Shown here piece after piece: positions 52,601 to 61,570 of a stretch of 64,000 nt of DNA. The notes beneath the pieces were generated by a model. It worked only from the letters and a program-made list of their open reading frames with translations, was not told where the DNA came from and made no database searches. The position numbers and the translations under genes are program-made. Where the stretch lies: NCBI GenBank assembly GCA_008360955.1, contig LUCM01009787.1, positions 62,001-126,000 on the forward strand, in the 5' to 3' direction. Positions within the stretch are counted from its first letter, which is position 1. Every line of letters begins with the position of its first letter. The stretch is from Fasciolopsis buskii (Eukaryota > Platyhelminthes > Trematoda > Plagiorchiida > Fasciolidae).

Positions 52601-54522
52601 TGTTTTGCAGATATGTCTCCAATTGCCCTTTCGTATCTGCTAACCATAAGACTCCCTCCTTCGAAATTAGATTTGGCTGCATCTAGCTGCTTAGTGGTGA
52701 TGAGTCTAGGAGAGGGGATAATGCGAAATCTGCGAAGTAACTTCCGGGAGGATGTCTTGCACTGGCAGTTACGTCCAATCTTTGATAAACTTAATTAATT
52801 CTTTTGCTTCTGCGAATCAGATGCAGAAATTGAAAAGCCTGATAAGACCTCTAGCTGCCACTGGCAGTTGACTGTTTTGTCCCGCAAAATATGCGCTGGA
52901 TTCCGGTCGCTAGTCTGGATTTCATGAGTTCGACAATCTCAAGCGAGTTCTTGGTGTTAACGTGCATATGCATGTGCAATCCCACTGTTAACTGGCTAAG
53001 AGACATGTGATGAACAGTCCATCAATAAATCAGTCAGTTGCTCCCTCTAGTATCCAGATACATACGTGTGTTTACGCACTACCTGTTTTGGGTTGACACA
53101 GCCAATTGGATAAGGGCAGCGAAATATCATATTTTTAATGAGCGAATTGATTTACATGACCGCCTAAACCAGTAACCTTCAAGCTTATTCATTATTGTTG
53201 AGTGTTATACAGGAAATTATCAAAAGATTAGATTTTTGTTTGAAAAATGAACGGGAAGTATACTGGCTCAAAGAATCCTATTCCATGCACCAATTTGAAT
53301 CTTAACTGAATGAATGTTGTCATTAATAAAAACGACTAGTTGGTCCAGCTGACTTCCTAGGAGCGATTATGAGGGTTATTAAAGTTTACAGTTGTGAGAT
53401 AAAAAAAATAATTGCCTCGCAAGATTTCGAAATCAAAAGTACCATATATAAACCTGAATTCCAGTGCTGCATAACATTGGTCATTTTTGCCTTGATGTGT
53501 GCTTTTTTCTTGTCTAACCGCACTATTTAGCTGGCTACTTACAGTCAGAGGTGTGCGATTTTATTACTGTTCCACTCTTCGATGATTTGCACTGTACCAT
53601 TTGAGATTAAGCTAGCGTAAACCCTTCAAAGTGTGTTAGGTGCATTTTTCACAAAAGGGGGCCTGTAATGTTCAATTTGACGATGCCTTATACAGCTGTT
53701 GCAACCGGTTCCCGAGTGAACACATTTTGAATGAAGAAGAAATACGACTCAACTTTGGATTTAGAAATATGTTTACTTTCGGCATTGTAAGTCCTCTGCG
53801 CTGCATCGTCGTTTATTCGACCAAACCGGTCCGTTCAGACGGTCGAAACTGCGCAAGAGCACGTTCTGTCAACTAGGGAACAGCCGCTAAACAAAACACG
53901 TTTGTAAGGAAAACAAACGATCTGACCTGGTTACATGAGAAAAGCAGTTTTTGCCAATCGAGGATATTCGAAATGGTGCTAAGAGTTGATTCGAAAGAAA
54001 AATTTCTCACAGATGAGCATGCAAATTGCAACTGAGAGTTTGATAGGCTATTTAGTGAAACATTGCAGGTAAAAGTGAAGCAAGCTTTCGAATTCAGCTA
54101 TGATCTCGTTGGCAAATGCTTTTGCAGTGAAACACCTGGACTTATCTAACAAGCTTAGAAAAAGCCATTGTTGAAGAAGGATTTGAAAATTCAGGTGTAA
54201 GGGAAGTGAAAAACGGTGTGATGTCTTGCAATTAGGGCAGCACACTCACGGATACAATAGGAGCAAATCCAACGCCTTCTGAAAACAAAAAGCAGTCCTA
54301 ATTGGATCTTGATTAAAGTTAGCCGGACGATGTCATTCCTCAGTGTACACGTGTGAATTATCAAGTGCAATGTCGCATATTAGCCAGCAAAGCTTTGTAT
54401 GGTATTCCACTTTTCTCGTTCTACTTATTTAGTTGTTTATTATTATTATTTACCTTCGCTTACTCTACCAGTGAAACAACAACGTACATCATTCGCAAGA
54501 AGCTGGTCACTTCAAGTAGATA
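46613..54522. other. Presumed intron, nothing secure apart from a GT microsatellite
   Basis: About 8 kb with no recognisable exon. The only clear element is the GT run at 50.1 kb, listed separately. A TAT/ATT run lies near 54437-54452. Open frames up to 93 codons occur in conflicting orientations and lack motifs. Confidence 0.45.
50075..50097. repeat. GT/CA dinucleotide microsatellite
   Basis: An 11-unit alternating GT tract interrupted once by GC. It is short but clean; length polymorphism is plausible. Confidence 0.85.
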
Positions 54523-54617
54523 CTGCTAAGCGGGGAAGCTGACCAGCGATGAGCGCATCCGAACCCAAGACATCCAGGTTGAGAAACCACAAAATTAACT
54601 GTTTAACCACCGTCGGA
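54523..54617 (-). mobile_element. tRNA-like SINE, family A copy 3
   Basis: The + strand reads CTAAGCGGGGAAGCTGACCA, then GCATCCGAACCCAAGACATC and GTTTAACCACCGTCGG. This parallels the first copy (CCAAGTGGGGAAGTTGACCG, GGATTCGAATCGGGACCTTC, ACTTGGCCACCGCCGG). It is the most diverged of the three in its centre. The orientation is the same as in the other two copies. Confidence 0.5.
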
Positions 54618-57600
54618 GCCATTTGTACTGTGGATGTGACTAGGAGTTAAAACGCCTATTTACAGAATGGGGAGCCCACTGATATTTTTATTCCCAGTTG
54701 TAGATCTCGCGAAAACCATCATTTGCATTCCCCGGCCACATAGTATCAGTATAACCGTACACGTTGAAAGCTCCGGCCCTAAGAAAAATTGCGTCTGAAA
54801 AGTGAAAAACTAAGAATGGCTTATGAACAGGCCAATTTTTGTGAAATTCCTTGGTCTTGGCTGAGAGAGGAGTCGAAAACAATTTGAGATCGTAAATAAT
54901 CCGCATTTAGATCAGTGAAATTCTGTTCCGAAGTGACACACAAAGGCTGAATGAATGATTCAGTTAGCGGCATGCAAATTTCCATTACATTTTGAAGGAA
55001 AAAACAAATAGCACTCATTGTTGGAACAATCAAAGGCAGACAAACTGAAAAACTGTATACCACTTTCAACAAAAAAGACCTCAATCAAGAGTAACCTATG
55101 TGCTGCATGCTCCGGTGCATAGATCCTCTCTTTGATGCCCTGAGAGCTTTAGCTGAACGAGTGCAGGATACAATGAACGTTGACGGTAGACTGACACTCC
55201 ATGTCATCCAGCTCGGTACTGCACCGTAATCACTGTGACCTTCTGTGATTCTATACCACTCCAAGATTCAGGTTCAAGATTACCGGTCTTGTACCCCCCG
55301 TGGCGGGCCCCAGTGGCTAAGGGATATGTCGCCTCTACGGCACACGTGCTTCAAGGACGTCTTGAAAGCCGCGGCCACTTTCGAAAACGGGCATATCAGA
55401 CAATTCAGGAAAACAAATATACCGGAACAAGACTCTCTAAAACGGATGTCAATATGCTCATTTTAAGATTCAATGTGTTGGATCCTCTTTGTAGAATTAA
55501 CAACTTAGTAAAATCAGGGATGATTGCACTTAAGAACGTCGAATAGTCCCCTGTACTTTAGTCACAGTCGAATGGAACCGCTAACAAATTGGTCAGGTTC
55601 ATCTGTGAATACCTATATTTCGATTGAGGGCAAACAACTCCCAATTGCAACAGTTTTGCGATTAGAGGCCTAACTGACAAATAAGGGATGTTTTTGGGAC
55701 ACTGATCCGGAGCATTAACGTACTCACGAACAGTAGACCAAAATTTGTGCTATACGGTTGTGAACATTGGTGAAGATTAAGTTAATGCCAGTTTCATCAT
55801 CATCGTTTTCCTACTGCGAATAACATTACCGACAAAGACGATCTGAGTAGATCATAGAAGAATAGACTGTTATAAAATATGTAATTAATAAGGCAGAAAT
55901 CAGTCATAATTTTCATTTTCGTGACTAGCTCTTAACAGTGCCAGTATAATAGCTTCGAAGTATCTACATTGATTATATATGAATATACATTATATATAAA
56001 TGACCAGAAACTTGTGGCTGTTTCTCCTAGGTTGTTTGCAAATACGGCATTTTTTGTATAATTTTCGATTTTCCGAACTGAGAATGTTAAGTTGGATTAA
56101 CATACGTAGTACTTAACTCATTCCTCCCAACGGATACATTTGTCATATCATCGTGTTTGGCAGGTATTAAGTCATTCTTTGCATGCTCACTCTCAGCCGA
56201 GTAAAGCAAACGCTTATCGAATACCCTGTTTCTTTTTGAGCTCTCGTAGGACAACGGGAATCGGTGTCAGTCTATGACAATTAGTCGGGGAATTATTTGG
56301 TTTCCAATGTTGATTTTTTACAGGCTATACATAAAACTGGCCTTCGAAGGTGGACTGTTAGTACGACAAATCGAGTCTGTTACAAACGCCATTGATTAGT
56401 GAGTACATACATTTACATACCCACGTGTAGGTCAATAACCATTGTTACTTTGCGTTTACACCATTAAGAACGATTGGCTAAGATCACCTCAATTTTTTTT
56501 AAAATCACGCCTAGTATGTTCAGTCTGTTTTCAAGAGTATGATGATTCGGAATTACTTTTTGATAGGGAACTGTGCGATGTCTCACTTGCATGGGGCCAT
56601 TTTCATTCAGTACTACTCTGGTCTTCTCAATCGTGGATTCCAACCCATAAGGTGTTCACTGATTATTTTTTCCCTGCGCTAATTCAGATGGGAAGATTCT
56701 AGTTTTTAACTGATAAAATGGAAGCATTGCGTTACACATCAGATTCGATTTCCGTTTTTGACGCAAACACCCATTGAATGACTGTGGTTTAGTCGGTAGT
56801 TTTCAACAGCAGAATTCCTACTTCACGGCAAAAAAAATCAACTTTAGATAACCAACTTAATTAAACTAATTTTCTTCGGCTAATAAATTCTTTCTTCTCA
56901 GATGGCGTCCCATGAAATATTAGCTCCAATTTGATTGATCAGTTTACTGTTTTTCTAACAACTTGCGTGTCTTCCTTTTCACACAATCAAAAGATCGCTA
57001 ACGGAATTGCTGGTTCCAGCAAAATCACTGGGGAAAACGTCTCCCTTGTGCGAGATTCTTTTGTGACCCACACGTGTGTGTGACTTTTCCATCAGTTGAA
57101 GCCATGCTGCTCCTCGCCGTTTGCATAGTGACCTCGTATATGTTGCGACCAAGTTTAACCCAAGAACGAGGCTTGCTCAAGTTACACCTGCTGCCACCGG
57201 TGTTACATTGTGTGTATGTGTTTGTGGATGGGTGAGTTGGTGTATTACTCTTTCTTCAACAACAATTTGGTTGGATTGGTGATCCAACAGGCATGTGGTT
57301 GCATTCACACGCAAGTTCGTCCTTTGACAATCAGCAGATTCGTGCAATCCATAGAGCACAGTAGTGTTTTGGTGAAGTTCGGCCTAAATCAGCAAGGTAG
57401 GACGAATAATGCAAGCAGAACTGACACAGTCCAGTGAATTTCCTTGATTGTCCGCGTTCGTCATACATCCGCATTCAATGTGCTCCAAGAGACTAAACTC
57501 GATTTAACATTGATTCAGAATGCAGTTTAAGTGCAGAACTGACAATTTTCGTTCATGGAAGTGCTGTGCAGGATTCTCAACAAACCAAGGGTATACCATA

Positions 57601-57780
57601 CGTTTTTATTACTCTCTGGGTTCCAGTTAGGGCTTGAATCCATGGCAAAAGCTAGAATAAACATCTCAGGCTCTGAGCTGTTCACTTCAGAAAATTCTGT
57701 CAGTCGCTCTGCCTGCAGTGCATGATGTAAGCGACAAGAAACAGTGTTGGCGGTAGACCGCCGAATGCAGGTCAACTAGC
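54618..57780. other. Presumed intron with one possible SINE head
   Basis: GGGCCCCAGTGGCTAAGGGA followed by CGCCTCTACGGCACACG (about 55307-55345) looks like the 5' half of a tRNA-derived SINE (A-box-like TGGCTAAGGG), but no B box follows. An AT-rich, TATA-repeat patch lies near 55974-56000. No exon was recognised. Confidence 0.35.
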
Positions 57781-57850
57781 CTGGATTAGCACAATACTGA
57801 GCTAATCAACCCATATTAGCTATCCTAGAGTTCGAACTCCATCTGGGCCA
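57781..57850 (+). repeat. tRNA-like segment, probable SINE head
   Basis: An A-box-like TAGCACAATAC near 57787 and a strong B-box-like AGTTCGAACTCC at 57829-57840 are spaced about as in a tRNA gene. The acceptor arms do not pair, so a functional tRNA is unlikely. Probably a decayed SINE head. Confidence 0.4.
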
Positions 57851-59367
57851 AAACATATGACACAAAACAGGTGGACATTGTTCCCGCAGTTTTCAGTAGA
57901 TTATGAAGCATTATCAACCCGCGTGATAAAGAAGCTGTATCAAAGTATTTATCGACTTCGAGGATCAGTGTTTAGACAGCATATGCATCACCCAATAGGA
58001 GACCAAATTCAGAAACCTGTCCAATAATTTGCTACAGTTAGTTTGCCAATTGAAAATGAGAATGCACTTACGTGCAGAAAAACCCCTCTATGTTCAACCT
58101 CAAAGTGAATACACAAATGGCGGCACAGCAAATGACGTGAACATTAAGATAAAAGAAGGTTTATCGCTAGTGCTTTTGAGACAGAAAAGTGAATTTTCAT
58201 CTTGTGACTGATTTGAAAACTCCAACCAATTCTGATTTGGATTACTGTAACTATCGAAAAGTTACTGACATGTGCCGCATAACAACGCACTACAGAGCAG
58301 TATTGCTTGAATCAATAATGCTCACTTACGGCCAACTGAAATCACTGCCATTTGCAGTCAGAACAGCTTCCGCAAACTTTCTTCACAAAATCTATTGCAA
58401 ATTTTAAGAACTTCTGCCTATTGGAAACTTGATATAAAATATACTAAAGTTTTCAGGTCACAGTTTTCACTGTCTACGCGATGTGGAACGACTGGAGCGT
58501 CAGGATTTAGAATGGACGGTGAACTGAGTACTCATGTTTTTGGCTAACACTGGAAATGCACTTCGTATCACCCAACTTGTCAACTCAGCGATAAGCCTGA
58601 TAGAAGTCCTCTCGATCTGTGAAGTCGATTCACGTGGCTCGGGCGTAGTTTCCCACAGATGTCATATTCATAGTCGTTGCTCTGACGAAGGCATTGGCAA
58701 GGCAGAAATCACCTGGCCAATAGTTCGGTTTTGGTTTTCTCATCCGCCGTTTTATCGTCAGCAAAACGAGGAAAATGAACAGTTTCTTTCCTATCTGAAG
58801 GCGTATAGCCCAGTAGATTGTTCAAAGTACCATCTCCGGCATTCAAACGTCTTGTTATTTGTGGACTTCAAAACATGTACATATACTTCTGTATGCTCAT
58901 AGAGATTACAGCATAGCGAGCAAACGAAAAGATCCAATCAGGACAAACTAAGAGAATCATGGAAAATTAATGACCAATTCTGAACTTTTGTACGGTAATA
59001 CATCGTGTTTGCTTTCCCACTTATCATATCGGTTAGATGACTGTAGCTTCCCTGATTTTTTATCCGAACGCAAACCTGTAAAGATGAAACGTGGTCCAGC
59101 TGGCGTTTTTGTGAGATTTTCAACCTATCTCTTCTTAAATTTTGCTCCCTGATAATGTACTCAACTGTTAGCGGCAGTGTGCGGTAACATTTTACTACCC
59201 GAACTGCATCCAAACTATTCTAATGCACCTGATTTAAGTTACATGCAGCGGGTCATGATATTCTAAATCTGCAGTCTCATTTCATCGGACGTAAATTCGA
59301 ACCGCCCGCTGTGAATTTGCAAAATTTAATGTAGACCTTACTGAGTTCGACGCATCGGTGTGATCCT
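57851..59367. other. Presumed intron, nothing secure
   Basis: A 122-codon frame at 58534-58902 (first codon ATG) shows no domain that I recognise. It may be chance, or an exon of an unidentified gene. No repeats stand out. Confidence 0.4.
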
Positions 59368-59904
59368 GTGCGGACTCAGTTGTCAGCTGGGAGCCACTGG
59401 GATGGAACAGAGAGCAATCCTTGCAAACTCCCCATTTCAAAAGTGGATTGTGGGTTCGGAGTGTGTGTTGAGGTGTATCAACTGGTATTAGTACTGAACA
59501 GCAAACTGGTTTCAAATACATCAATCACTGTTTCATCGCATCATTTTCCACCCACCGGTAACAATAGACAAACGAATGAGTTTTCAAAAACCGTAGACTG
59601 CTCCGCTGTCTCCCGGCGCACCAACACGCCTGATCCTTTGAGGCCTTACGTGGATGGCCACTTCTGGTCTCACGATGTCGACCGCAGGTCCTCTTTTAAA
59701 CCAACCATGATAGTAAACGAATACTTGCACATTCATTCTCGCGCTCTCACTATTCGAGCACAAATTTCAAAAGTCCCCACTGCCTTCCCCAACATTTGTG
59801 ATCTTAAATGGAACAATGATTCTGCTGACCAGTTTCCCCACACTTATTTTGACCAAAACCTAAAACTATTCTTCAACGGATACCATACAACTGAAACTCC
59901 CTAG
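59368..59904 (+). CDS. Unrecognised 178-codon open frame just upstream of the Jockey-like element
   Basis: This is the longest open frame apart from the protocadherin exon. It opens at GTG and has no in-frame ATG until about codon 113 (PTMIVNEY). It is moderately rich in Asn, Ser, Thr and His and lacks a CCHC knuckle, signal peptide or membrane segment that I can see. It ends about 120 bp before the first recognisable endonuclease sequence of the retroelement. It might therefore be an ORF1 remnant of that element, an unrelated exon, or chance. No function is assigned. Confidence 0.2.
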   Translation: MRTQLSAGSHWDGTESNPCKLPISKVDCGFGVCVEVYQLVLVLNSKLVSNTSITVSSHHFPPTGNNRQTNEFSKTVDCSAVSRRTNTPDPLRPYVDGHFWSHDVDRRSSFKPTMIVNEYLHIHSRALTIRAQISKVPTAFPNICDLKWNNDSADQFPHTYFDQNLKLFFNGYHTTETP

Positions 59905-60021
59905 TTACGTCTTTCACTCTTATTTTATTTCAAAATTAGGTGTCTCCCCTCTTTTTCATCATTTAGCTACCGCCTGCTGATTGACAAATGTTAACTTTCC
60001 CAATCGCCAATTTCAACTCAG

Positions 60022-60409
60022 GTGGTTGAAACTCTGATTCCCTTCCCTGATTCATTACTTCTATGTTGGTTGTCGTTCCTCAGCAGGGCTGACTTTTCTA
60101 TTTTTGATTTACTTTCTTCAAGTATTGAACGTTTGCTCATTACAGACCCAGAAATCATTTCACTATCTTGGGAGATTTCAACGGTCAAAACTGCGAGTGA
60201 ATATTGTACTCTGATACTTCAGTCATGGGTTGCAGAATCGAACAATTCGTTGTGGTCACAAACTTATTTTAGATAACTGAACACCCGATCGAACTGACCA
60301 CCGTACTCATCCACTTGATCTTATCCTCACTTCAATTCATTCATTCTACTCAAATATTTCTATTCTTCTCCCTCTTGGCTCATTAGACTATCGTATTATT
60401 GCAGGTATT
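60022..60409 (+). pseudogene. Endonuclease domain remnant of the Jockey-like element
   Basis: In one frame the segment reads ADFSIFDLLSSSIERLLIT, matching the helix that precedes the catalytic strand in Jockey endonucleases. At 60168-60182 another frame gives LGDFN, the conserved catalytic D-x-N motif. After a stop, a third segment from 60284 reads PDRTDHRTHPLDLILTS and then PLGSLDYRII at 60371-60400. Intact endonucleases have G-S-S-D-H there, and the catalytic His is Tyr in this copy. With two frame changes, a stop and the lost His, the domain is dead. Confidence 0.7.
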
Positions 60410-60534
60410 CGCTTGGGACTGCACACGTTCGGATTAGTCTCGTCTCTCGCATCATGGAAATCAAGATTCCTCAGATGAGGAAAAATATCTATCTGGGTTG
60501 GTGGGATCTTGCCTCAGACCTTTCCTTAAGACTC

Positions 60535-60782
60535 ATTACTTGGTCCCGCCCTTTTCTTTTTGTCCCCTGAGGATCTCCCGTCAAGCACCTTCAACGCAGT
60601 CCATGATTTTGCCATTGACGCCACTGCTCATCGTTCCTTACTTAGCGCACTCCTCGCCGTGGAAATACCAACACCGATCTTGACCTCTGTGTTGACAATG
60701 TATCTCTAAGGTCTGATCCTGAACACATCATTTACTGGGGTTCTAACAATCAGCTCACATTCAGTACTTCTAAAACCTGTCT
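60535..60782 (+). pseudogene. Reverse-transcriptase motif C and linker remnant
   Basis: The frame through 60560-60640 gives DLPSSTFNAVHDFAIDATAH. The catalytic box, normally (Y/F)-A-D-D, is FAID at 60608-60619, so one of the two catalytic aspartates is lost. In a shifted frame 60661-60782 gives IIYWGSNNQLTFSTSKTCLP, the conserved W-G-x-x-N-x-L-x-F-x-x-x-K-T block that follows the palm in Jockey and CR1 elements. Palm motifs A and B upstream are absent, apart from a possible SG..GS trace near 60495-60515. Confidence 0.65.
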
Positions 60783-60842
60783 TCCTTCAGTTTCCGTGAA
60801 ACGTCATCCTCTACCTTACATCCGTCTTTTGCCTCGTCTATT

Positions 60843-61190
60843 TTGAGTGCCAGGGATCCTGTTTCTCATCTTGACATATCCATCGGTTCCTCATTATTCT
60901 GGTTTTGCTTCAAATCTGAGTTAGCTTCTCGTGCTGCACGAAAAGTTGGTTTTCTGTTCCGTGCCAGGTGTTTCTTCACCCCACATCGTTTATTGTACAA
61001 ATTTCAAATCCGCCCCGCACTTGAATGCGCCCATCGCATGTGGGACAGGGCCTCGTCTACCCATATTTCGTTTCCTGATCGGTTTCCACGAAATACCTTC
61101 CGGCTGATCAGCGTGCCTTTATTATGTACTTTGTGGTCACTGACCTTTCATCGGACAGTTGGTTCGCCATCTCTTTTCTGCCGTTATTAG
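60843..61190 (+). pseudogene. C-terminal part of the retrotransposon polymerase
   Basis: A single open stretch carries, in order, HLDISIGSSLFW, ASRAARKVGFLFRARCFFTP (about codons 31-50), LLYKFQIRPALE, HRMWDRASSTH, PRNTFRLISVPLL and HRTVGSPSLFCRY. These correspond to the well-conserved C-terminal domain of Jockey-type elements. Expected aromatic and Cys positions in the IRPxLEY-C-S-H-x-W-G block are partly mutated. Further decayed C-terminal sequence (FLPRNS..., near 61330) continues in other frames to about 61400. Confidence 0.75.
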
Positions 61191-61570
61191 TTTTGAGTTT
61201 GTTCTCCAGAACTTGCCCTAAAAGTTCCTTTTCATGTAACCTTTTCTGTTATTTCCCATATACAGGCAGCCTGTCAGTCTGGTAGGGTTTCTATCGCTCT
61301 GTTTGGCACATCTTTCTTTTAGTCACTTTTTCTTCCCCGTAATTCTTAACTGTTTAACACTCGCAAATTTCGCATTAGTACCCACTTAAAATCTCTCACT
61401 TTCAACAAACTGATTCTTTAGTGAGCGTTCCTCTCATTTCCTTCCACTACATAATGTCTTCTGATCATGAAGTTTGCCGGTTATACTTTGTTTCATTTTG
61501 TACAACCGTTCCTTTTATTCTGTAATTGCACTCCAACCCGTTGTTGGATTCTGCTTAAAACTTAATGAAA

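Larger units (their letters stand above)
60010..61570 (+). mobile_element. Degenerate Jockey-like non-LTR retrotransposon, 5'-truncated and internally deleted
   Basis: Consecutive pieces of one LINE open reading frame occur in the right order and orientation. First come the apurinic endonuclease pieces, then the reverse-transcriptase motif-C region, the linker block (WGSNNQLTFSTSKT), the R-A-R-x-F-x-P thumb block, IRPALE, and HRTVGSPSLFCRY. They lie in at least four reading-frame segments. A complete element would be about 4-5 kb; here the endonuclease-to-motif-C distance is only about 130 bp, so most of the RT palm and fingers are missing. It is + strand, sense to the presumed protocadherin intron. 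Boundaries are approximate; I saw no poly-A tail or target-site duplication with certainty. Clade assignment to Jockey is from remembered family pattern. Confidence 0.75.
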
